From positions 124,001 through 188,000 of the forward strand of contig BGKB01000107.1 of NCBI GenBank assembly GCA_003116975.1: a DNA stretch of 64,000 bases, in the 5' to 3' direction. The notes below the pieces were generated by a model, which did not search any database, was not told where the DNA came from, and worked only from the letters and a program-made list of their open reading frames with translations. Of the stretch, positions 18,553 to 27,500 are shown in pieces. The first letter of the stretch is position 1. Each line of letters begins with the position of its first letter. The position numbers were made by a program, and so were the translations under genes. This stretch comes from Aurantiochytrium sp. KH105. Taxonomy: Eukaryota > Sar > Bigyra > Thraustochytrida > Thraustochytriidae.

Positions 18553-19743
18553 TTATTCACCTTGTCTTGTTGGCGCAGGCTCGGGGAGAATGGAAGCCTT
18601 CGCCCATCCTTGGCCATTTGGTGGTCGGGGTGGCGTTCGGTCGAGAGGCGCACGTTTTCGATCCCGGAACTTTGCTGCGACTTCAGGCGTCATTTCCGCG
18701 GCAAAATCTGCAACAAGACCGGCCAATGCGAACATAACACTGTACGTAACAATAGCATTGATTGCTGTCACAAAGTCGGGCTGGCCAATCTCGCCTGAAA
18801 AGTCTATTCTGGCAAAAAGACCATAGCCATATCGATCGCGCGCCTGAAAGTCGCGAAGCCCCGTCTCCGCGTCAAAATTTTCGTGTACAAAGTCTATTTT
18901 TGGCCCCGTACCGCCCCAGCCGGTATTCACAAGCTGGACCTCGAGAGTCCCGAGAATTTCTTCGCCTGACCATGTGTGTAGATTGTGGTAGGTAATATGG
19001 AAATTTAGCTTCACACCAGTGAGACGGAAAGGCGCAAAGCCTCTGGAACCCTCGATTGAAGCCTGGTCGTTCTCCGTGTCAAGACCGTCGATACCGGCGG
19101 CTTGCAATGCCTCGACGAGAGTCAAACGAACTGGCTCCCCAGCGGCGAATTCTGCAATGCTGTTTCCATCCTTATCCAGCAGTTCGAGAGCAGCATCTTT
19201 CATACTTAAAAACGAGGTTGTCAGCACATGGTCGAACCAAATGACAGCACCATCGTTTGCGGGTACAAAGTAATTGGCGGATCTCGTGTTTTTGCTCTCA
19301 CAAACCTGAGATGCTGCATCGCAACCTTTGTAGTCAAGCCATGTTTCTTGCACGTACGTAAGAAGAAAAATGCCACCATCCGGGAGCTTTTCCATTGCCT
19401 CGCCAAGAGCGAACTCACGGCAGCTGTTGTTCACGTATACGAAATCGTCGCTATAGTAATAATCATACTGATCGTTGTCACAATAAAGGGGATATCCGTC
19501 AGATGGGTTGTCAAAGCCCGTCATCCAAACATTGGCATGGCCATGCGGCACTTCGTACCGAAAGTACGATTTGTTTCCCAACAGCGACCACGACATGTAC
19601 AGAAAGACTGCTAGTTGCGCGAGTCTCAGGACAATGCCCACCTTGACATTCTCGACGACAATAAAGGAGGCCGTTTTGTGCCGGATCGAGTGGCGCAAGA
19701 ACCACCATGCGCTCTTCGACAGTGCCGAGGAGATGCGCCCCAT
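18553..19743 (-). CDS. P2X-receptor-like two-TM channel candidate
   Basis: 396 residues from the Met at 19743 (MGRISSALSKSAWW); the frame opens further to 19926 but that part looks untranslated. TM1 is about 38-56 (VGIVLRLAQLAVFLYMSW) and TM2 about 325-347 (AINAIVTYSVMFALAGLVADF), leaving a ~270-residue Cys-containing loop, the P2X/ENaC-like two-helix layout. NVKVGIVLRLAQLAV resembles the start of P2X TM1, and GLFARIDFSGEIGQPDF before TM2 matches the P2X pattern Gly-x3-Arg-x-Asp-x4-Gly-x2-Gly-x-x-Phe approximately. P2X channels are ATP-gated cation channels, in protists often on contractile vacuoles. Ligand and function are unproven here. The C-terminal tail is Pro-rich. Divergent from the PX-kinase gene. 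Confidence 0.55.
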   Translation of the reverse strand: MGRISSALSKSAWWFLRHSIRHKTASFIVVENVKVGIVLRLAQLAVFLYMSWSLLGNKSYFRYEVPHGHANVWMTGFDNPSDGYPLYCDNDQYDYYYSDDFVYVNNSCREFALGEAMEKLPDGGIFLLTYVQETWLDYKGCDAASQVCESKNTRSANYFVPANDGAVIWFDHVLTTSFLSMKDAALELLDKDGNSIAEFAAGEPVRLTLVEALQAAGIDGLDTENDQASIEGSRGFAPFRLTGVKLNFHITYHNLHTWSGEEILGTLEVQLVNTGWGGTGPKIDFVHENFDAETGLRDFQARDRYGYGLFARIDFSGEIGQPDFVTAINAIVTYSVMFALAGLVADFAAEMTPEVAAKFRDRKRAPLDRTPPRPPNGQGWAKASILPEPAPTRQGE

Positions 19744-20378
19744 CTTGATTTGTTCAAAGGTGCTTTGCTTGGACGATCGCCCCTCGTACCATCGTATATG
19801 CGTGTACGTACACCCTGCCAGCACGTGAAAGATTCGTTGTTGTTGAGCGCGAGAATAGAAAAAGCCTGAAGTCGGTCCACACTGTGTGCATTCCACTGTG
19901 AGGTTTCTTTTCGCCCAACGTAACAAAGACAGAGTTAAATCTCAATTAGTCTCACCACCCGCCATATTTTTCACAAGAGGCCTCTGCGCCGGAATAAAAT
20001 CTACCGGAATCTCCAGAAATCCTCCGTATGGCAGAAGATCTTCGAGCATCTCCAGGACTTTGGTGATCCACGCCAGCTTCAAAGAATTGTGGACCACTGC
20101 CACTCTCACTATCCCCATCACGACTGCTCCATGTCATCGCGTCTGCATTTTTGAGGCTAGACCTGGCGTAGCTGCTGGGAGTCATTCAACGTAAGTGCCA
20201 GTGCCACTACTGTGCACAGACAAACTAAAGAGGTCAGTTCTCCCTGCTGATATAACAGTAGTACACAAATTCGTCACGGTGACCGCACTGGCACCTTTTC
20301 AGCACAGGCAGAAAAATCGGCGGCGGCGGCCTCGCTCACAATCACCGCCAGAACGTAACGGAAAAGGGTCCAAAGCGC
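19744..20378. promoter_or_regulatory. Divergent promoter interval, P2X-like / PX-kinase
   Basis: About 635 bp between two start codons pointing away from each other. Small frames (for example 19952-20185 minus) have no recognisable content. No named promoter element seen. Confidence 0.45.
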
Positions 20379-23300
20379 TTGCTTCCTTGGCAAGAAAGTG
20401 GACCATACAAAGTGGGCCAAAGAAACCGTGCGATCGTCGGGCCTCTTGAGCGAGCCGAGCAGAAGCAAGACAAAACCCGCGGCGAGGCAGCGGCGGCAGC
20501 GGCGGCGGCGCGGCGAGCGATGCGCGACGCCGAGAGCAGGTCCCGCCCCTCCGCCGGCGGCACGCTCAAGTACCGCGGCCCCGCGCCCGTGCCTGTGACG
20601 CCGGCCAACACTGCCCGCAGGGCGTCGAACCTCGCGAGCCCAGAGACGACGACCTCGAGCGCGGCGAGCACCAGGCCCAACGAGAAGCTACTGCAGCAGC
20701 AGCAACAGGTTGAAGGGGGAAGTGCCAAGGGACTCTCGGTCGTCGCCGCGGCTCGTGTCGTGGACATTGTGCGACAGTTCGCCGACGTTGGCTGCACCTC
20801 GAAGCAAGTGCTCGAAGAACTCGGCGTCGCAGCAGGGTCTGACGCAGCCAAGGCCGTGGCTAAGGCACTTAGCGTCCAGTCGACCCGCGTCTGCTCCCGT
20901 CGACAAGAGCTTCACGGCAAGCCTATCATTCGCCTGCCGGCCCCACCCGGTTCCGACGCAAAGGTCATCTACGTCCACGCCGACGAATTCCTCGCGGCCA
21001 CGGCAGAGGAACGGTGCCGCCTTTGCTTTCTTTGCGGAAAGAATACGCTCGGCGCCTGGCAAGTTCTTGGAGGTGATTATTCGCAGAGCACACGAGTTGC
21101 CGCTTTTCGTGACGCGCTCGTGCACTGCATCTGCGAGGTTTGCTTTCGCGCGTCTTTCCTCGGTGTGTCATCTGCTGAGCCCGTGGGCTTCGCCGTACTC
21201 CCTCACGGGTTCTTCAGCCCACCTGCTCTTGCGAAAAGACCCGTGGCGAAAAGACCCGTGGTTAGCGAAGTACCCACCCTCTCGTCCGCTTACGCAAACT
21301 TCAACGCCAACGCCGGTATCGCGGGACCGATTGCTTCCATCGAAAGGAAGATGCAAGCTGCTTGCGCACAAGTGAGCCTGCTCGCGAGTACACGCGACAA
21401 GGTTCTCAGCGAGACTGTCACGGAGGTGCGCAATTTTGGGACGCGCGGTGGGACCTGGCATGACATTGTGGAGCGCGTGGGCACCGCCATTCTCCCGCAA
21501 AAGCTCGAAAACCTCAAAGAGGTTGTCCAGTGGAGCCTGCATGTATCCTCGAGCAAGACGCTAAGTTCCGATAAACCCCTTTTACGTCGTGCCATGATTG
21601 GCTTTGATGGTGCTGTGCAAATACTCTTTGTGGCCAAAGAGTTTGTTGACCCTCACTTTGACACCGAGGGCGGGGCAAGACGCAACGGCCTCGCCTGCGG
21701 CATTTGCCTCGAAGTCGCCGAGCAGACCGTTCCAGGCGCCATCTTTGGCCTGCGTTCTTTCACTAACTTCCGCGTCCTGGTCGAGGGGGGCGAGGGCCTG
21801 CCAGGTTTCGAGGTGCTTCGACGGTACAGTGATTTTGCCTGGCTCAGAGAGGAGCTCGAGCAATGGCACGGGGATGAAAGTGTCGTCCCGCCCTTGCCGC
21901 GCAAACGATTTCTCGGTCGCTTCAATGAAACCTTTCTCGAAGCGCGCATGCACGCCCTCGAGCACTTTCTCGCCATTGCGGCTGTGCACCCCGTTCTCCA
22001 CAAGGCCGAGGCTCTACAAGCATTCTTCAAGCGATGCCCGCTCGACCAGGCCAAGCCGGACTATTACGCGCGTACTCCACAGCGCGCCGCTGAAAAGAGA
22101 TCGCGCAGACGAAGGTCTGCAGAATGGGCGGCTGCCTCTGCCGGCGCACCCTTCGACCCCGAAACCGAAAAGCCCGCCATCGTTCTTCAAGATGGCGCTG
22201 CGACGTCGAAGCGGCCCAGCGTTGACCTCGAGACACTCGACCGGTTGCTGCTTTCTGGAGGTACGCGTCGTCGAGACGGAGATGTGCGCGTGATCCTCGG
22301 TCGTGACTATCAACGCGCGCTTCGCAAGTGCTACAAACGTATGGAGGAGCTTGCCACATGCTTTGTGAAACAGGCTGCGCTCCAGGAAGACAGAGCCAAA
22401 GCCTGCAAGTTTCTTGCTGCCACGGAACTTCCAGAAATCCGTACGCTTGCTAACGACCCGCGCCGCTTTCAAGAGCTCTTGCACGCTGTAGGTGCCGATG
22501 CACCAGTCGACGGGCCAGCAACTAATGTTTTCTCCGAGGTGCCTCTCACGAGCGATCGTCTGCCACTGCCGTACTCGGCCATGGCTGTTGTTGAACTTCT
22601 TTCTTCTCTCTCGCGCATGGACATTGTTGCAGCGACGGCCAACCGCGCTGCAAGTATTCGGCACATGGAGACCAAGATGCAACTAAAAGAGTGGCAACGC
22701 TCTCTTCAAGAAGCTACGGCCTGGTTCGAGAACCGAGCGCACTCGGTGGTTCTCTTGCAGCGCTCTGTACGCGCCAAGCAGTCGCTCTTGGACGGCGCGC
22801 ATTTAGGCATCAATACACCCGTCAATTCCGCCGAGAATCAGTCTCCAGGCAGCACGCGACGCGGAGCCCAGAGTAATGTCGATGACGATGATAATGGGGT
22901 GCACAATGCAAAAACTGGAGCGCAGTCTGCCAGCGCTGCGCGCCATGGCGTCGAGATGCTCGAGGAGAAAATCAAGAGCACGCGCGCCGACGCTTCACTT
23001 GAGGCAAATTGGCTGTCGGGCCGGAACAAGCAAGAAATCGTTAGCCATATGACGACCTTTGTCGAACACCAGATTGAGCACGCGCGGCAGCAGTCACGCA
23101 TGTGGCAAGAATTTCTTCCGCAGTTGTTGGCGTCACTCGAAGCCCAAGTTCCGCTTTTGTCGGGGCCGCTCGACGCCGATCCGGGCGACGCTCAAGGAGC
23201 AACGTCGCCTACAGATACTGAGGCTCTGGCTCGCGGCAGCAGCAACAATAAAAGCAACCCCCACAACAACGAGAACAACAACAACCTCGCCAGGCGAGGT

Positions 23301-24383
23301 GGTGCGTTGATGGAGAACAGCGAGCTCTCCTTTTTAGATACTGACGTTTCGCTCATGGGCGGATACGGGCAGCAAGCTTTTGAGACGGATGAGAAGACCC
23401 GCATGGCTCAGGCTCAAAATGATGGCGCCTGGGAAATTGATCCCGCTGATCTCGTCTTTGGAAACTGCATTGGACGTGGTTCCTTTGGTGAAGTGCACGA
23501 GGGTGTCTTTCATGGTCAGCGCGTTGCAATCAAGACGTTCCATACCACGTCTTCATTGAGCGCACGCGCATTGCTGGACTTTCGTCGCGAGGCCCAAGTC
23601 ATGCGCGGTCTTCCCTCCCACGAGAATTTGGTGTCCTTTTTCGGAATGAGCTCACAGCCCAAAAATATTTGCCTCGTCATGGAGCTGGTCGCCACAGGGT
23701 CCATGCTGGAGCTTCTGCTGCGCAAGGACGCTGCTGGCGGCAACGTGGCTCGACCTCCGCCGTTGCGACATGGCACGAATGAAAACGCCGTGGTGAACGC
23801 CAACATAACGGTGCGACGAGGAGGCCGTGGAAAGCGCGCTGCGGGGTCACAGAACGCCTGGGATCTTGACGAGCTTGACCCTCAGTGGCGCATCAAGCTC
23901 GCACTCGGTGCAGCCCGAGGCATTCGTGTACTCCACGAATCAGTTCCACAAATTCTGCATCGGGACATTAAGACGTCCAATCTGCTCGTTTCCATGCCGG
24001 ACCTGACTGTTAAGGTCTGCGACTTTGGACTCGCTCGCTTCAAGCTTGAGACGCAGTCGGTGCGCTCTTTTGTGGGTACTGCATCGTGGGTGGCTCCCGA
24101 GGTCATTATCTCTCGCGAGGACGGCTACTCGGCCAAGGCAGACGTCTACTCTTTTGCGGTTGTCCTCTGGCAAATTTATGCCCGACGACAGCCTTACCCG
24201 AAGATGCATGCGACGCAAGTCTTGTACCAAGTCGCACGCGAGGGTTTGCGTCCGCGCATGCCAGCGAGCGTTCCCGCGCCAATGGACAAGCTTATTCGCG
24301 AGTGCTGGGCAACAGATGCTGCGCAGCGCCCTGTATTTAAAGATGTCGAGGCGCGCCTCGAGGCAATGATGAACGAGAGCTGA
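20379..24383 (+). CDS. PX domain / coiled-coil (BAR-like) / TKL-type protein kinase fusion
   Basis: 1334 residues. Residues about 212-255 hold Cys pairs (CRLCFLCG, CICEVC) of a possible zinc-binding unit. About 445-554 is a PX domain (FRVLVEGGEG..., VLRRYSDFAWLREEL, PPLPRKRFLGRF), which binds phosphoinositides. About 640-930 is a long helical region like the BAR part of sorting nexins. About 1020-1330 is a complete kinase: GRGSFGEV (about 1031), VAIK (about 1049), HRDIKTSN (about 1194), DFGLAR (about 1214), APEV (about 1239), with TKL/Raf-like features. A ~50-residue insertion lies between the hinge and the catalytic loop. Predicted to sit on endosomal membranes and phosphorylate Ser/Thr. The start could instead be the Met at 20520. 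It converges on the next kinase gene, 173 bp away. Confidence 0.85.
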   Translation: MLPWQESGPYKVGQRNRAIVGPLERAEQKQDKTRGEAAAAAAAARRAMRDAESRSRPSAGGTLKYRGPAPVPVTPANTARRASNLASPETTTSSAASTRPNEKLLQQQQQVEGGSAKGLSVVAAARVVDIVRQFADVGCTSKQVLEELGVAAGSDAAKAVAKALSVQSTRVCSRRQELHGKPIIRLPAPPGSDAKVIYVHADEFLAATAEERCRLCFLCGKNTLGAWQVLGGDYSQSTRVAAFRDALVHCICEVCFRASFLGVSSAEPVGFAVLPHGFFSPPALAKRPVAKRPVVSEVPTLSSAYANFNANAGIAGPIASIERKMQAACAQVSLLASTRDKVLSETVTEVRNFGTRGGTWHDIVERVGTAILPQKLENLKEVVQWSLHVSSSKTLSSDKPLLRRAMIGFDGAVQILFVAKEFVDPHFDTEGGARRNGLACGICLEVAEQTVPGAIFGLRSFTNFRVLVEGGEGLPGFEVLRRYSDFAWLREELEQWHGDESVVPPLPRKRFLGRFNETFLEARMHALEHFLAIAAVHPVLHKAEALQAFFKRCPLDQAKPDYYARTPQRAAEKRSRRRRSAEWAAASAGAPFDPETEKPAIVLQDGAATSKRPSVDLETLDRLLLSGGTRRRDGDVRVILGRDYQRALRKCYKRMEELATCFVKQAALQEDRAKACKFLAATELPEIRTLANDPRRFQELLHAVGADAPVDGPATNVFSEVPLTSDRLPLPYSAMAVVELLSSLSRMDIVAATANRAASIRHMETKMQLKEWQRSLQEATAWFENRAHSVVLLQRSVRAKQSLLDGAHLGINTPVNSAENQSPGSTRRGAQSNVDDDDNGVHNAKTGAQSASAARHGVEMLEEKIKSTRADASLEANWLSGRNKQEIVSHMTTFVEHQIEHARQQSRMWQEFLPQLLASLEAQVPLLSGPLDADPGDAQGATSPTDTEALARGSSNNKSNPHNNENNNNLARRGGALMENSELSFLDTDVSLMGGYGQQAFETDEKTRMAQAQNDGAWEIDPADLVFGNCIGRGSFGEVHEGVFHGQRVAIKTFHTTSSLSARALLDFRREAQVMRGLPSHENLVSFFGMSSQPKNICLVMELVATGSMLELLLRKDAAGGNVARPPPLRHGTNENAVVNANITVRRGGRGKRAAGSQNAWDLDELDPQWRIKLALGAARGIRVLHESVPQILHRDIKTSNLLVSMPDLTVKVCDFGLARFKLETQSVRSFVGTASWVAPEVIISREDGYSAKADVYSFAVVLWQIYARRQPYPKMHATQVLYQVAREGLRPRMPASVPAPMDKLIRECWATDAAQRPVFKDVEARLEAMMNES

Positions 24384-24556
24384 TCGGGAGGCTCGATCCG
24401 GCAATACGAATGTCCCTCTGCAACCGGAGCGGGTTTTCTTTTCTCTCAGGACCCGCTGGGAGAAGGTGAAGACGGAAAGTAGAAGAAGAAGGCACGAGAA
24501 AGTGAAAAAATGAAGAGAAAAAACATAATCAACGTATAGGTAGAGTAGAATAAGGA

Positions 24557-27500
24557 TCATATAAGCGGGGCTCCCTCGTCATGTGAGATGGACTGGCGGT
24601 GGTGTTCCTCGGCCGAGATCGCGCGGTAAAGAATGGCGGCCCCGATCGAGCCAGAGACCTGTGTCCGGCGCTTGAGATCGAGGATCTTGGCTCGGCGGCG
24701 GTTCTGAAGTTTGGTCTCCTCGCGGAGCCGCTGCTGAGAGCCCCCAATGTCAACCGTTTCCAAGCAGCGACGCACGACTTCCTCGACTGTTGACACGTGA
24801 TGACGGGCAGCATCGAGTTCGAACTGCTCAATTTCTTCCATCTCTGACGCCACTGTTTGCAGGGTTTGCACAGAGTGACTTTGCATCTTCTCGGTGGCCG
24901 TGAGCAGCGACATACCTGCAGCCCCGCTTCCCGAAGGCCGTTTGGGAATGCCTTCTCTGTCATCATCGAGGTCATCATCGTCGTCATCATCGCCATCGCT
25001 CATGCTGGTGGTGCTGCAAAGCAGCTTGGCCTTGCCTCCCGTGTGCAGAGCCCGCAATCTGACCCGACGGTTGATTCGCGCCGAGTCGCCGACACGAGAC
25101 ATTTCATCGTCTTCCTTCAGTACTTGCATGGACGGCCCGCGTCTCTTTTTCCTTTCTTGTTTGAGCTCGTGCCGGATTCGTCGGTGCATACTACGGAGAT
25201 GCTCAGTGTCAACGATAAGACTGTCCTGGTGCAGGTGGAGCGGGGATTGAATCTGACGACTGAAGAGAGCGTCAAAGTCGAGGGCATCGAGGTCTTTCTC
25301 GCGCACTTCCTGAAAAAAAGAGTGTTGCAGCGCACTGCGCGGGCCCCAATGATTTGCACCGAGGCGCAGCTTGGCGTCAGGATGCAAGAGCTCGGCGATG
25401 AAGCCGCTCAGGCGACGCCAGGCCTTGGTGGATGCTGGATCAAGCGCATTGAGTCGCGGGTCACTGAGGATGACCAGACAGCGATCGTTACGACGTTCCA
25501 TAGGGGAAGAATGCGAATGATGACGATCGCCAAAGTTTAGAACGGCGCTCAGGATGGAAGTAAAGCTCTCGGGTTGCGAGCCGTGCTTCTTTTTTGACTT
25601 TGTGGGTGCAGCTTCGCGCGCGCCTCCGCCGCTCAATGTGCCCTCATTGCTGCCCGCGGCACCTCTGATATTCACACTTTGTCTCCAAGTGCGTGTGCTG
25701 GAGCGCTTAAGCGGCGGGACGACCTCATGCTCGGCATCTTCTCCGGAGAAACAATCGACCCCCGTGGCAAGCTTGTACATGACACAGCCAAAAGCCCACC
25801 AGTCGACGCCGAGACCATAGCCACTGCTGTTGCCACTCGCGAGAGCAGCTTGTTCGGGCGCCATGAAGCGCGGCGATCCAACAAAGGTTGATGTACGCGA
25901 GGTGCGGTGCTGCAGGGCCTTACTATAGCCAAAGTCCGCGAGCTTAGGGTAGCCGTGGTGATCAACGAGAATGTTAACCGTCTTGATGTCCCTGTGCACG
26001 ATGCGCAGCTCGTAGAGATGTTTGAGTCCGAGCGAGATGCCCGCAGCGAAGAAGCGACACATCTCGAAGGGCATGCCGCCAAATTCGCCACGTTGCTCGT
26101 CGGGGAGCAAAGAGAGTCGGTGCTCGAGCGAGCCCGCTAGCGCTGGTTCCAGCGCGACGAACTCTGCCGGCTCTTCCGTCCATGCGGACAGAAGTTTGAT
26201 AATAAACGGGCTCTCAAGCTGAGAGAGAATGGTTTGCTCGGCGAGAACATACTGGCCCATGCCAGCTTTATAGGCGTGATCAACATTGGTGCTTTTCACA
26301 ACGCAGAGCTGAATCGTTGGTGTGTGCATCGCCAAAAAGACATTCGTTGTCCAGGTTTTGTGCAACCATGACACAACCTTGAGATTGGACTTGTTGATGG
26401 TCTGCTTGAGAGAACGACGGCGAGCTTGCATTGTGCCGTCGTCTCCAGATTCGAACTCGAGGAGCTCATGCAGCAAAAGAAATCTGTCGCTCATGGAGAA
26501 GGAATTTGCCAAAGACATGGCAGCGAGTCTTCGCCAAACGCGACGACGTCCGCCGGCTGAGGACACTGATGATTTGCGCTTCTCAGACGCAGGTTGTTGC
26601 GGTTCTCCAACATAGATGCGGCGGATTTTATCCAGGACACCTTCCTTCTTAAGAAGCTTGCGAGAGAAACGAGCGCAGACCACGGCGCCTCGAGCACGGC
26701 AAGTCAGCATGTGGACGCCATCGGGTTGCTGGTCGAGGCAATCTTCGCCAAAGGTGTCGCCATCAAGAAGTAGTACCGTTTCCGTCTCATGCACAAGAGG
26801 CATGGAAAGTGGACTGGACGCGCCATCCATGGAGTCGAACGAAAGGCCATGCTGGCTCCGGTCTCTTCGAACCGCAAGACTCGCTCTCCAGGACATCTCG
26901 CGCGAGCTTTCGCGCGAAAGGCTGCCATGGAATGGGCCTGACTCGGGCAGGGAGCTAGCTTGACCTGAGAGCTCGACGACGCCGTGCAGGACCATGTAAA
27001 GCGCGTCGTCAACACTCGTGGAGTCTCCCTCGGAGAGAATGACTTCATTATCTGCAGCAAAGCAGAGCTCAAAGTTGTCCACAAGCGCCCCAATCTCTGC
27101 GATACTGAGCAAGCCAAACAAAGAACACGACTGCAGCATGTCGCGAGCGAGACTGTCGCTCACCTCTGCACCGACTTCGACGAGCGAGCGCTTCTGCGCC
27201 GTGGAGGATTTCCGCGATCGCCGTTCCATCTCGTCCTCCTCTTCTCCATACGAGCCGAAGCTGCTTTCGTCTTGCTCGTCGTCGTCAATGTACGCGCCTG
27301 TCTGACCGACTTTACCCATTCTGGTGCCACTATGGGAATCGTCTGTATCCTTTGACTCGAGCATATCCTCGAGAGCCGAAGAGGAGGCGGTTGAGGACTG
27401 CGAAAGGAAGAGAATCTCCTGCCAGTCTAGGAAGAGACACTCGACATGTTCTTCGCCCGATACGCAAACTTCGAGGCCATTTCGGAGCGCGACAGTCTTG

